Numbered from the stretch's first letter, positions 18,799 to 30,366 are shown. The stretch: 64,000 nucleotides of DNA from Dysgonomonas hofstadii (GCF_014196915.1 NZ_JACIEP010000011.1:62001-126000); one strand, 5' to 3'. Notes: a model not told the origin generated them from the sequence alone. Numbers and translations are program-made.

Positions 18799-20256
18799 AT
18801 GAAAAAACTATATAATATATTATTCGGAATGTTGCTGGCGCTTCCTTTTCTGATCGTATCGTGTAGCGAAGATTATGCGGAGACCAATCTGGGTGACCAG
18901 CCTCTGGTATTGTCTGCCAGTGAATCGACGCTGGTTTTGGATATAACCGCGCCACAAAGCAATGCCGTAACGTTTGAATGGACTCCGGGGTCTAACTTCA
19001 ATACCAATGCTGCCATAACCTATACTTTCGAGTTGGGACTGAGTGGCTTTACTAAAAGCATACAGGTAGAACTCAGGGAAGGGAAAAATTCGGTATCTTA
19101 TAAAACTGAAGAGCTCAATGCGATCCTACTGAACGAATTTGGTGCAGGAACTAATGAAGAAGTAGAACTGGAAGCGCGTGTGACGGCTCAGGTGCATAGC
19201 GATGGAATCCAGCCACAAGTATCTGAAACGGTAAAATTGAAGGTGGCAAGTTATAAACCGGTATCATCCACGCTTTACCTGATAGGTGGCGCAGCGCCAA
19301 ATGGCTGGAGTGCTGACGATGCCACAAAGATGAATACGGTCACAGGCGCAGCGGGCGGATTTGTGTGGCAGGGAAAACTGAATGCAGGAGAACTCAAGTT
19401 TATCACTACACTTGGCGAATTTCTTCCGTCTTATAATAAGGGAAGCGATGATACGAAATTAGTTTTAAGGGAATCGGATGACGATCCTGATGAGAAATTC
19501 ACAATTCCGGCAACGGGTGTATATAAAATATCAGCCAATATCATCAGCCTTGCTATCAGTATCGAAGCTTTGGATGCACCTGACTACGGGGAACTATGGT
19601 TCGTGGGTAATCCTACGGGATGGAGTTTCAAGCCGATGGCCGCCGATGCATCCGATCCGTTTATTTTCCGTTACAATGCAGACCTTTCGGCTGGTGGTGA
19701 ATTTAAAATAGCTACGGTTGCCGATTTTGATCCGGGTGTTGTATTCCTTCGTCCTGAAATAAACGGACAAGGCCCAGGTACAGATCTGAATGTAGTGAAA
19801 TGGTCGGAGAGTGAAAAACCGGGAGGTGAGAATGATTATAAATGGAATATAACAGGAGGGGTATATAAAATAAAGCTTGATACCCGTGATATGAAAATTG
19901 ATATTGTTGCATTTACACCATATGCTATGATTTATCTGGTCGGGGAAGCTGCGCCTAATGGCTGGAGCATAGATAACGCGACGCCAATGACCGCCGGAAG
20001 CGATCCGTACAAATTCACTTGGACAGGTACATTGAAAGAAGGTGAAATGAAATTCACGTGTGACAAGCAAAGCGATTGGAACGGAGCATGGTTTTTAGCC
20101 AGCCAGAATGGAATGGAACCGACAGGTGATCAGGAACAAATGATATTTAGTCCGTCAGGGTCTAATCCTGATAATAAATGGAAGATAACCACTGCCGGCA
20201 CGTATACCATAGAGCTGGATCAATTACAGGAAACAGTTATAATCAAAAAACAATAA
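18799..20256 (+). CDS. SusE/SusF-like lipoprotein with three glycan-binding domains
   Basis: 485 residues. The lipoprotein signal ends at LIVSCSED. A SusE-type N-terminal domain (about 30-150) is followed by three related binding modules starting near residues 157 (STLYLIGGAAPNGWS), 263 (GELWFVGNPTGWS) and 375 (AMIYLVGEAAPNGWS). Each has the tryptophan after PNG or PTG that helps form binding sites in SusE/SusF. It should sit on the cell surface and hold alpha-glucan near SusCD and the GH66 enzyme. The module count is read from internal similarity. Confidence 0.85.
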   Translation: MKKLYNILFGMLLALPFLIVSCSEDYAETNLGDQPLVLSASESTLVLDITAPQSNAVTFEWTPGSNFNTNAAITYTFELGLSGFTKSIQVELREGKNSVSYKTEELNAILLNEFGAGTNEEVELEARVTAQVHSDGIQPQVSETVKLKVASYKPVSSTLYLIGGAAPNGWSADDATKMNTVTGAAGGFVWQGKLNAGELKFITTLGEFLPSYNKGSDDTKLVLRESDDDPDEKFTIPATGVYKISANIISLAISIEALDAPDYGELWFVGNPTGWSFKPMAADASDPFIFRYNADLSAGGEFKIATVADFDPGVVFLRPEINGQGPGTDLNVVKWSESEKPGGENDYKWNITGGVYKIKLDTRDMKIDIVAFTPYAMIYLVGEAAPNGWSIDNATPMTAGSDPYKFTWTGTLKEGEMKFTCDKQSDWNGAWFLASQNGMEPTGDQEQMIFSPSGSNPDNKWKITTAGTYTIELDQLQETVIIKKQ

Positions 20257-20265
20257 TGAAACTAT

Positions 20266-20295
20266 AGGTGGTGTTGTCGTCTAATAACGCCACCT
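20266..20295 (+). other. Intercistronic hairpin between SusE-like and GH66 genes
   Basis: AGGTGGTGTT (20266-20275) pairs with AACGCCACCT (20286-20295) with one G-T pair and a 10-base loop. It fills the 54-base gap and has no T run, so it more likely acts in mRNA stability or processing than in termination. Confidence 0.55.
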
Positions 20296-20310
20296 TAAAG
20301 AAAATATAGT

Positions 20311-22068
20311 ATGAAAAAAATATATTTGTTTATCGTCATGTCTTTTGCTTTGCTTGTCAGTAGTTGCGAAGACTATTACGATACGAAAAATGATCCGGTA
20401 ATATATGGTGAGACTTATTTTAATGCTGATCTCAGTATTGATAAGGCTTGCTACAAACCCGGCGATAAAGTGCAGTTTACATTGAAGGAAATACCTTCGG
20501 GGAATGCGAAAATCCGTTATTCATATCTGGGACAAACTCTTTCGGAGGAAAGCCTGTCTTCAACCTCATGGAGCTGGGTTGCACCTGCCGGAGATTATAG
20601 AGGTTATATGGTGTCTATTTATGAAGTAGTTGATGGGAAAGAAAAGATATACCAGAGTATTGCGGTCGATGTATCCTCCGACTGGGCAAAGTTCCCCCGT
20701 TACGGATTCTTGTCCTCTTATGGTAAACTATCGGAGACTATTATTCAGAATAATATTAATAATCTGAACAGATATCACATCAACGGGATTCAGTTTTACG
20801 ACTGGATGTATGACCATCATCGTCCGTTGGCCGGTACGGTGGATAATCCGGCCGCTACATGGCTCGATCTTATGGGGCGTACAAATTATCTGTCAACAGT
20901 AAAAGGATATATCGATGCTGCACACAGCAAAGGCATGAAGGCGATGTTCTACAATCTTGCTTTCGGAGCTTTGAGCAATGCCGCGTCTGACGGAGTAAAA
21001 GAAGAATGGTACATCTTCAAGGATAAAAACCATTCGGAAAAAGACAATCACCATCTGGATGAGCCTTTCCGTAGCAGCATATATCTGACCAATCCCGCAA
21101 ATGCCGAATGGCAGGATTATATTGCAGGACGCCATAAGGATGTGTATCAGGTGTTTGACTTTGATGGATACCATATCGACCAGCTAGGAAACCGTGGTAC
21201 TGTGTACGATTACAGCGGAAATGAAGTGAATCTTGAAAATAGCTATGCATCATTTATTCCGGCAATGAAAGTAGCCAGTCCGGATAAACGGTTGGTGATG
21301 AATGCAGTGTCTCAGTACGGGCAGCAGAAAAGTATAGCAAAATCGGATGTCGATTTTTTATATACTGAGGTTTGGGACGAATCTAAATCCTTTGAACAAT
21401 TGGCACAGGTGATTCTTGACAATAACACGTATAGTGAGAATACAAAACAAACCGTGTTGGCAGCCTATATGAACTACGCTAAATCGGGCAACAAAGGATT
21501 TATCAATCTGCCGGGTGTATTGCTTACTAATGCTGTTATATTTTCTTTTGGAGGAGCACATCTTGAACTGGGCGAACATTATCTGGCAAACGAATATTTT
21601 CCGAACTCCAATTTACAGATGAAATCGGCGATGAAAGAATCATTGATGTACTATTATGATTTCCTTGTTGCTTACCAAAACCTGTTACGTGACGGGGGAA
21701 CATTTTCGGCAATAAATGTACAATCTGCCGATGGAAAACTTTCTTTCGAAAACTGGCCTGCATCACAGGGAAGTATAGCTGCGCAGGGAAAAAAGTTTAC
21801 AGACAGGGATGTTATCCATCTGATAAACTTTACCAATGCCAACTCGATGGAGTGGCGCGATACGAACGGTACACAGAAAGAGCCTGCGCAGGTTGCGGAT
21901 GCGGCAATCAGGATTACAGTATCTAAAACGGTTTCTAAAGTGTGGCTGGCTTCGCCCGATATGAACGGCGGTGTAGCGCAGAATCTGGAATTTACACAGA
22001 CGGGAAATGAAGTGGCATTGACATTGCCATCCCTTAAATACTGGAATATGGTTGTGTTGGAATATTAA
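20311..22068 (+). CDS. GH66 dextranase-family lipoprotein
   Basis: 585 residues with a lipoprotein signal (MKKIYLFIVMSFALLVSSCED, cysteine near 19), an N-terminal beta-sandwich-like domain, then a GH66 barrel beginning PRYGFLSSYGKL and INGIQFYDWMYDHH. The likely nucleophile is D290 in DGYHIDQLG and the likely acid/base E353 in LYTEVWDE. The family endo-hydrolyses alpha-1,6-linked glucan or makes cyclic isomaltooligosaccharides. The protein lacks the CBM35-type insertion of typical cyclising enzymes as far as I can see, so an endo-dextranase is favoured. It should act at the cell surface. Neighbouring GH31 and GH97 genes support dextran degradation. Confidence 0.87.
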   Translation: MKKIYLFIVMSFALLVSSCEDYYDTKNDPVIYGETYFNADLSIDKACYKPGDKVQFTLKEIPSGNAKIRYSYLGQTLSEESLSSTSWSWVAPAGDYRGYMVSIYEVVDGKEKIYQSIAVDVSSDWAKFPRYGFLSSYGKLSETIIQNNINNLNRYHINGIQFYDWMYDHHRPLAGTVDNPAATWLDLMGRTNYLSTVKGYIDAAHSKGMKAMFYNLAFGALSNAASDGVKEEWYIFKDKNHSEKDNHHLDEPFRSSIYLTNPANAEWQDYIAGRHKDVYQVFDFDGYHIDQLGNRGTVYDYSGNEVNLENSYASFIPAMKVASPDKRLVMNAVSQYGQQKSIAKSDVDFLYTEVWDESKSFEQLAQVILDNNTYSENTKQTVLAAYMNYAKSGNKGFINLPGVLLTNAVIFSFGGAHLELGEHYLANEYFPNSNLQMKSAMKESLMYYYDFLVAYQNLLRDGGTFSAINVQSADGKLSFENWPASQGSIAAQGKKFTDRDVIHLINFTNANSMEWRDTNGTQKEPAQVADAAIRITVSKTVSKVWLASPDMNGGVAQNLEFTQTGNEVALTLPSLKYWNMVVLEY

Positions 22069-22088
22069 AGATAAACAGGTAAAAAGTT

Positions 22089-24572
22089 ATGATAAAGAGA
22101 GTTTGGTTATTTATCATGGGGTTGGTATTTTCTTCGGCAATCCTGATTGCCGGAGAATGTATCTCCTACACCAAAAAAGGAAATCAGGTAATATTTAACT
22201 GTAAGGACGGATCGAAACTGTTGCTGACGATCAATAGCAGTTCGGTGGTTAAGATATGGTTCGATCAGTCGGGTAAATTTATACGAAGTAATGAATCGTT
22301 TGCTGTCGTAAATGAAAATCTGGAAAATGTAGGCGAGATAAATGTAAATGACGAGCCCGCCTGCTATGAAATATTCACTTCTAAACTTCGCATCCGGCTG
22401 AATAAAGATCCGATGCAATTGCAAATATTCGACAAATGGCAGAAGCTGGTATTCAGTGATTTCAAAGAAAAAGGGCATGAATCCGATTCTAAAAGTGTAA
22501 AAGCATACAAAGTATTGCGCAGCGATGAACAGTTTTTCGGGCTCGGTGAAAAAACAGGCCCATTGAACCGCCGTGGACGTTCATATAAAATGTGGAACAG
22601 TGACCGTCCTTGTTATAGCGTGACCGAAGACCCGTTGGCTAAAAGTATTCCTTTCTTTATGAGCAGTTACCGTTATGGTATATTTTTAGATAACACATAC
22701 AAGACAGAATTTAAATTCGGTACCGAATCTGAGGAATATTATTCTTTCGAAGCGCCGGACGGGGCGTTTATCTACTACTTCATTTTTGGTAAAGATTATA
22801 AAGATATTCAGGAACAATACATTGCCCTGACAGGGAAACCGATTATGCCACCCAAATGGGCTTTAGGTTTTGCTCAGTCACGCGGGCTCTATACAAAAGA
22901 AGCGCAGGCATTGGACGTAGCCGCCGAATTCCGTAAGCGGCAGATACCATGCGATATTATTTATCAGGATATAGGCTGGACACAATATCTCCAGGACTTT
23001 GAATGGAGGAAAGGAAACTACACCAATCCGAAAGAAATGCTTAAAACTTTAAAAGGGCAGGGCTTTAAGATGATCGTTTCACAAGACCCTGTTGTTTCAC
23101 AGGCAAATAAAAAGCAATGGCATGAAGCCGATAAACTGGGCTATTTTGTAAAAGACGTGCGTAACGGCAAATCATATGATATGCCATGGCCTTGGGGCGG
23201 AAATTGCGGAGTAGTTGATTTTACCCTACCCGGGGTTGCCGACTGGTGGGGTAAATATCAGCAGAAGCCAATGGATGATGGAATCAGCGGATTCTGGACA
23301 GATATGGGCGAACCGGCATGGAGTAACGAGGAAGATATTGACCGCCTGAATATGAAACATCATATAGGTATGCACGATGAGATACACAACGTATATGGCC
23401 TTACATGGGATAGAGTAGTGAAAGAACAATTTGATAAGCGTAATCCTAACCGCCGGATATTTCAAATGACACGGTCGGCCTATGCGGGACTCCAACGCTA
23501 TACTTTCGGGTGGACAAACGACAGTGGAAACGGTAACGATGTGCTTGAAGGTTGGGGACAACTCGAGAATCAGGTAGCAGTCGGCATTTCTGCCGGATTG
23601 GGAGGAATCCCTTTCTGGACAACAGATATATCTGGTTATTGTGGCGATATTACCGACTACAAGGCAATGGGTGAATTGTATACCCGCTGGATGCAGTTCG
23701 GTATATTCTGCCCGCTGAGCCGTGCGCATCACGAGGGAGATAATGCTGTTGAGCCGTGGATGTTCGGCGATGTGGTGGAGAAAAACAGTAAGGCTGCCAT
23801 TGAACTGAAATACCAGTTATTCCCGTACTTATATACCTATTCCCGTAAGGCACACGATACAGGTTTGCCTATAACCAGAGGTTTGTTTATGGAATATCCG
23901 AACGATGCGGAAGCTGTGAAAATAGATAACCAGTTCATTTTCGGGGAGGAGATTTTAGTGGCTCCTGTCCTGAAAAAAGGCGAGCGGATAAAACGGGTTT
24001 ATCTGCCTGACGGGGAATGGATTGACTTTAATGATAAAAAGACTGTATATCTGGGTGGACAAACTGTTGCTTACCGTGCGCCATTGGGGGTTATTCCCAT
24101 CTTTGTAAAGAAAGGCTCCATCATTCCGATGATGCCTGTTATGCAATATATACACGAAAAGAAAGACTATCCGCTGTCTGTCCATATTTTTCCTAACTAT
24201 GAGGATGAAAGCGCAAGCTTCGAATTATATGAAGACGATGGAGAAAATCTTGATTATCTGAAAGACATTTATTCAAAAACGAAGTTTGTTTGTACGACAC
24301 AGTCCGGAGGATATGCGACAACCATCGCTCCCGAAAACAAAGGCTTCACACAGTCGGATAAACGCAATATTGTTCTGAAATATCATCTGGAAGAAAAACC
24401 TGACACGGTATCAGTTGAAGGGAAAGCGATTCAGAATGTAGAAGAGGGACTTATTTTAGATAAGCAGGAATCCGATTTCACATCTTTGGAATGGTCATGG
24501 AATGAAACGACAAAAGAATGTTGGGTAAAGATTCCGGATAGGAGGAAAAGTGTGAATATTATTTTGAAATAA
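22089..24572 (+). CDS. GH31 alpha-glucosidase
   Basis: 827 residues with a signal peptide (MIKRVWLFIMGLVFSSAILIAG) and a full GH31 catalytic region: ALGFAQSRGLYTKEAQ, DIIYQDIGW, GFWTDMGEPAW with the predicted nucleophile D405, and WTNDSGNGND with the predicted acid/base D478. A C-terminal beta domain follows (LYEDDGENLDY). It should be periplasmic and remove glucose from the non-reducing end of imported oligosaccharides. It starts 20 bases after the GH66 stop. Linkage preference (alpha-1,6 or alpha-1,4) cannot be read from sequence; context favours isomaltooligosaccharides. Confidence 0.92.
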   Translation: MIKRVWLFIMGLVFSSAILIAGECISYTKKGNQVIFNCKDGSKLLLTINSSSVVKIWFDQSGKFIRSNESFAVVNENLENVGEINVNDEPACYEIFTSKLRIRLNKDPMQLQIFDKWQKLVFSDFKEKGHESDSKSVKAYKVLRSDEQFFGLGEKTGPLNRRGRSYKMWNSDRPCYSVTEDPLAKSIPFFMSSYRYGIFLDNTYKTEFKFGTESEEYYSFEAPDGAFIYYFIFGKDYKDIQEQYIALTGKPIMPPKWALGFAQSRGLYTKEAQALDVAAEFRKRQIPCDIIYQDIGWTQYLQDFEWRKGNYTNPKEMLKTLKGQGFKMIVSQDPVVSQANKKQWHEADKLGYFVKDVRNGKSYDMPWPWGGNCGVVDFTLPGVADWWGKYQQKPMDDGISGFWTDMGEPAWSNEEDIDRLNMKHHIGMHDEIHNVYGLTWDRVVKEQFDKRNPNRRIFQMTRSAYAGLQRYTFGWTNDSGNGNDVLEGWGQLENQVAVGISAGLGGIPFWTTDISGYCGDITDYKAMGELYTRWMQFGIFCPLSRAHHEGDNAVEPWMFGDVVEKNSKAAIELKYQLFPYLYTYSRKAHDTGLPITRGLFMEYPNDAEAVKIDNQFIFGEEILVAPVLKKGERIKRVYLPDGEWIDFNDKKTVYLGGQTVAYRAPLGVIPIFVKKGSIIPMMPVMQYIHEKKDYPLSVHIFPNYEDESASFELYEDDGENLDYLKDIYSKTKFVCTTQSGGYATTIAPENKGFTQSDKRNIVLKYHLEEKPDTVSVEGKAIQNVEEGLILDKQESDFTSLEWSWNETTKECWVKIPDRRKSVNIILK

Positions 24573-24701
24573 TTATCTATAGTCAGTAGAAGCGATCCTT
24601 GACATGGATAAAGTTGACAAGTAAACAAGATACAAGTAAACAAGTTTCCTCATCTCATCGGATTTAAACTAAAAATTGTGTCAGGAATGTCAGGTTTTAA
24701 C
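24573..24701 (+). repeat. Dispersed 129-bp repeat, copy 1
   Basis: The repeat begins at the first base after the GH31 stop codon. It matches the reverse complement of 40881-41009 at 124 of 129 positions by direct comparison, with no gaps. It contains GTAAACAAGATACAAGTAAA and GTCAGGAATGTCAGG, has no open frame worth calling, and has no obvious terminal repeats. Confidence 0.9.
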
Positions 24702-27109
<2,408 letters not shown>

Positions 27110-27156
27110 TCCTCTGATTAATGCCAATCAGTAGTTGAAATTATGATTGTAATGAA

Positions 27157-27626
27157 TAAATGTTCGTTTCTTTTCTACTACGTGCAATCGAAGATTGCTT
27201 GTGTTCCTTTTGCCCAAAGCCACAAAAGGAACCAAAAACGCTTTGGTGGCTCATCCTCCGTGCGACCCGTTACAGGCTCACGGGCTAAATGGAAAGATTG
27301 TCCTGTGGACGCTTTCCATTTCACGCCCCTTTCGCCTGACGGGTGCCCCGCACTACGGCTTAATGCCACCGGGCGAAGCCACCTCAAGGTAGGGTAATTC
27401 CCTGTCGTGCGTCAGCCTTCCGTGCATAGGTTCCTACGACGGGCACCTGTCCGGTGAAGACGGCGTGAAACCAAATATTGTCTGAGCCGCAGGCGAGTTT
27501 ATTTGGTTTAGCCGGCAAGCCGTTGACAGGTCGGCGGGGAACCAAGCACTAGCCTTTTGTTTCGTTTTGGGCAATGCCAAAATGAAAAACAAACCCGAAG
27601 GGCGCGTTAGTAAAAACGAACATTTA
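27157..27626. mobile_element. G+C-rich non-coding element with terminal inverted repeats (MITE-like)
   Basis: The ends TAAATGTTCGTTT (27157-27169) and its exact complement (27614-27626) form 13-bp inverted repeats, and similarity continues inward imperfectly (TACTACGTGC against TACTAACGCGC). Inside, each end has a hairpin: TTCCTTTTG/CAAAAGGAA near 27205-27232 and TTTCGTTTTGG/CCAAAATGAAA near 27560-27587. The interior is far richer in G+C than its surroundings (33 of 60 bases at 27241-27300). The open frames inside are short and composition-driven. It lies between GH97 and a terminator. No target duplication is clear. Confidence 0.6.
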
Positions 27627-27657
27627 AATCTAACTGCTGATTCGCATTATTAATAAT

Positions 27658-27685
27658 AAAGCCCGAACTTCAGTTCCGGGCTTTA
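27658..27685. terminator. Bidirectional terminator hairpin
   Basis: AAAGCCCG (27658-27665) pairs with CGGGCTTT (27678-27685), with inner AACT/AGTT pairs. It is 25 bases beyond the stop of the minus-strand gene at 27710 and can also end PUL transcription from the left. Confidence 0.8.
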
Positions 27686-27709
27686 CTCTAAATTATATCC
27701 TATTTATGA

Positions 27710-28249
27710 TTAAAGCATTTCATTCTTAGCATGTTCTTTTTCGGCTTTAAGTTTATCTTTCTCTGCTTTATATTTTTGCTTCAGGGCTTCTTTTTGAACT
27801 TTCTTTTCGTCTTTGCTAAGTGATGTATTGTTTTCAATTGCAGATTTCTCGGCATCGTACTTGTCTTCCAGGGCATCTGCTTTGCTGTCGTAGCCATCCG
27901 ACACCCCCTTCCTCACATTATCCAGGGATGTGTATTGGCCATGTTTCTTTTCCCACAAGCCAATCTGCTCTTTAGTTAAGATACTTTCTATTTCTTGTTT
28001 ATGTTTAAGCGCCAGTTCTCTTTTTTTCTGTCCTTTTTCGTATCCCGACAGAGAACGGTCTAGTCCAATCGCTTCGAATTTGGGACCTACTTCCTTTTTG
28101 AGTTGTTTAATTTTTGCTATTTGTTCCGATGAAAGCTGTAAATCCCGGTAAGTTTCTATTCCTTTGTAATAATTCTCGTTCTGTGTCGATTGTGCATGCG
28201 AGAATAGGGCTAAAGTACTAACTAGTAGTATCAGTAAAACTTTTTTCAT
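27710..28249 (-). CDS. Secreted Spy/LTXXQ-like helical protein
   Basis: 179 residues with a signal peptide (MKKVLLILLVSTLALFSHAQ). The mature part is almost wholly charged alpha helix. LSSEQIAKIKQLKKE and ILTKEQIGLWEKK resemble the L-T/S-x-x-Q pattern of Spy/CpxP-type periplasmic proteins, and the lysine/glutamate-rich C-terminus (YKAEKDKLKAEKEHAKN) is likely coiled coil. It may act as a periplasmic chaperone or stress protein; this is inferred from pattern only. It is transcribed divergently from the gene at 28361. Confidence 0.6.
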   Translation of the reverse strand: MKKVLLILLVSTLALFSHAQSTQNENYYKGIETYRDLQLSSEQIAKIKQLKKEVGPKFEAIGLDRSLSGYEKGQKKRELALKHKQEIESILTKEQIGLWEKKHGQYTSLDNVRKGVSDGYDSKADALEDKYDAEKSAIENNTSLSKDEKKVQKEALKQKYKAEKDKLKAEKEHAKNEML

Positions 28250-28360
28250 AATGTGTTGGTTTGATTAGATAATTAGTTTGTCATTTCTGGTAATAATTTA
28301 CATAGCTAAGACACTGGCAGTAACGAAAGGTTTTCCTATTTAACTATTTATAACATAAAA

Positions 28361-29185
28361 ATGATATATAACAAAATGAATTTAATAGATACAAATGATA
28401 TAAATCTCTTGCAGTTCAACCTATTTCCTAGCGAAAGAATATTCCATTTTTCTACTACGATTCAAGGTGGGGTAAGCAAAGGTAGTTATGCTACATTCAA
28501 TCTTGGATTCTATTCGGGAGACAATCCTGAGAATGTGCATGAAAACCGTTACAGGCTGGAATCGGCAGCAGATGTAGAGCATGGTAATTTATTTATTCCT
28601 TACCAGACACATAGTGATAAAATATGCATTATAGATGAAGCTTTCTTATCTCTAAAAGATAACGACAGATACTTAAAGCTGAACGAAGTCGATGCCGTTA
28701 TTACAGACCGGAAAGGTGTCTGCATTGGTGTAACGACGGCCGATTGTGTCCCTGTGTTAGTATATGATCCGGTGAAAAATATACTGGCAGCAGCGCATGC
28801 CGGGTGGAAAGGAACCGTCACTAAAATCGTGTATAAAACGATTCTGGCGATGATGGCGCATTTCGGTTGCGATCCCCGTTCCTTACTGGCAGGAATAGGC
28901 CCTTGCATTTCTCAAACGCATTTTGAAGTGGGGGATGAGGTTATCGATACATTTCAAAATGCGGGCTTCCTCATCGATGCTATCGCCTACCGGAATGATG
29001 ATTCGGGTAAAATGCATATCGATTTGGAAAAGACGAATAAGATGATTTTGACAGAATCGGGTGTTCTTCCCGAAAATATAGAGCTTGCCGGTCTTTGCAC
29101 TTATTCCAACCCCGGATTGTTCTTCTCTGCCCGCCGCCAGACTATACATTCGGGCAGAATGATAACAGGTGGGGTTTTAAGATAA
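28361..29185 (+). CDS. pgeF: PgeF/YfiH-family polyphenol oxidase-like purine nucleoside phosphorylase
   Basis: 274 residues. Family motifs are present: the N-terminal TTIQGGVSKGSYATFNLG, GVTTADCVPVLVYDP, AAAHAGWKGTV and GIGPCISQTHFEVGDEV, containing the zinc-binding His and Cys residues. Members (the DUF152 or YlmD family) have been shown to act on purine nucleosides and, in E. coli, to edit a peptidoglycan precursor error; which applies here is unknown. A second ATG (MNLIDTND) five codons in is an equally possible start. Confidence 0.87.
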   Translation: MIYNKMNLIDTNDINLLQFNLFPSERIFHFSTTIQGGVSKGSYATFNLGFYSGDNPENVHENRYRLESAADVEHGNLFIPYQTHSDKICIIDEAFLSLKDNDRYLKLNEVDAVITDRKGVCIGVTTADCVPVLVYDPVKNILAAAHAGWKGTVTKIVYKTILAMMAHFGCDPRSLLAGIGPCISQTHFEVGDEVIDTFQNAGFLIDAIAYRNDDSGKMHIDLEKTNKMILTESGVLPENIELAGLCTYSNPGLFFSARRQTIHSGRMITGGVLR

Positions 29186-29192
29186 TTATTCG

Positions 29193-29200
29193 TACTTTTG
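29193..29200 (+). promoter_or_regulatory. Promoter -7 box for aguA
   Basis: TACTTTTG matches TAnnTTTG, 24 bases before the aguA ATG and just after the pgeF stop. Confidence 0.6.
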
Positions 29201-29224
29201 TTTGTGAAATAAAATGCTTGAAAA

Positions 29225-30268
29225 ATGAAACATCATATATTTTTCCCGCCCGAATGGTATCCTCAGAGCGCTGTACAACTCACGTGGCCGCATGCCGATA
29301 CCGATTGGGATTATATGCTCGAGGAAGTAAGTGAATGTTATGTGAAGATCGCAGCAGAGATATTGCGAAGACAAAAGCTTATAATTGTTTGCCGTGACGA
29401 AGGATTGGTAAAATATCAGTTGCAGGATTATAAAGAATTATTTGATAATCTTACAATCGTGGAACTTTCAACAAACGATACCTGGGCGCGGGATCATAGT
29501 GGTATTTCTGTCCTGAAAAACGGAGAAAAATATATCTATGATTTTACATTCAATGGCTGGGGGTTAAAATTTGCTTCCAACTACGACAATCAGATAACCC
29601 GGGGACTGTATGCCGCGAAGGTTTTTAAACAGGATGCTGTTTTAGAGAATAAGAAAGATTTTGTTCTCGAAGGAGGAGCCTTGGAATCGGACGGTAAAGG
29701 GACGCTATTGACGACCAGTGAATGTTTGCTTTCTCCCAATAGGAACTCTTATCTGTCGAAAGAAGGAATCGAAGACTATCTGAAAGAAACATTCGGGCTC
29801 GATCGTGTGCTTTGGCTCGATTACGGGTATATGGACGGAGACGATACCGATAGCCATATAGATACATTGGCCCGTTATTGTGACGAGCATACGATTGCCT
29901 ACGTAAAATGTAATGATCGGGATGATGAACATTGCGAAGCCCTGAATAAAATGGAAGAGCAGTTGAAAACATTTACAGATTATAAAGGCGATCCGTATAA
30001 ACTGATTCCCCTGCCGATGGCAAAGGCTGTTTATGATGAAGATAATACCCGCCTGCCCGCTACCTATGCCAATTTTTTAATAATGAACAATGTCGTTCTG
30101 CTGCCGTTCTATAATGATAAGGAACGGGATGAAGAAGCGAAAAATCAGTTGCAAAAAGCTTTTCCCGGCAGGGAGGTAATAGGTGTAGATTGCTCTGCGC
30201 TCATTCGTCAGCATGGTTCGTTACATTGTATAACCATGCAATATCCGGAAGGATTTATAAACAGTTAA
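29225..30268 (+). CDS. aguA: Agmatine deiminase
   Basis: 347 residues of the agmatine deiminase / Porphyromonas-type peptidylarginine deiminase fold. FPPEWYPQSAVQLTWPH opens the protein, NDTWARDHSGISV and FNGWGLKF follow, DGDDTDSHIDTLARY carries catalytic Asp/His, and the nucleophile is C335 in GSLHCITMQYP. It converts agmatine to N-carbamoylputrescine in the cytoplasm. The next pathway enzyme, aguB, is 0.6 kb downstream in the same direction. There is no signal peptide, which argues against a secreted peptidylarginine deiminase. Confidence 0.93.
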   Translation: MKHHIFFPPEWYPQSAVQLTWPHADTDWDYMLEEVSECYVKIAAEILRRQKLIIVCRDEGLVKYQLQDYKELFDNLTIVELSTNDTWARDHSGISVLKNGEKYIYDFTFNGWGLKFASNYDNQITRGLYAAKVFKQDAVLENKKDFVLEGGALESDGKGTLLTTSECLLSPNRNSYLSKEGIEDYLKETFGLDRVLWLDYGYMDGDDTDSHIDTLARYCDEHTIAYVKCNDRDDEHCEALNKMEEQLKTFTDYKGDPYKLIPLPMAKAVYDEDNTRLPATYANFLIMNNVVLLPFYNDKERDEEAKNQLQKAFPGREVIGVDCSALIRQHGSLHCITMQYPEGFINS

Positions 30269-30340
30269 CAGCCAACAGTTATCAGTTAACAATATCGTAA
30301 TTTTGAAAACTTGTTTACTGGTATCTTGTCTACTCGTTAA
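30269..30340 (-). repeat. Short repeat modules between aguA and the small ORF
   Basis: In reverse complement, 30307-30339 (GAGTAGACAAGATACCAGTA...) resembles 24615-24645 inside the 129-bp repeat. GTTAACAGCCAACAG-type sequence at the aguA end resembles 24746-24775. These are diverged fragments of the intergenic modules found elsewhere in the window. Confidence 0.55.
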
Positions 30341-30366
30341 CTAATATTATTTGTAACTATAAAAAT

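Noticed and set aside
27143-27397. Overlapping open frames inside the G+C-rich element, both strands
   Set aside because: They are short, overlap one another on both strands, show no signal or family motif, and reflect the low stop frequency of G+C-rich sequence.
29225-30268. Secreted peptidylarginine deiminase
   Set aside because: There is no signal peptide, the length suits agmatine deiminase, and aguB is nearby.
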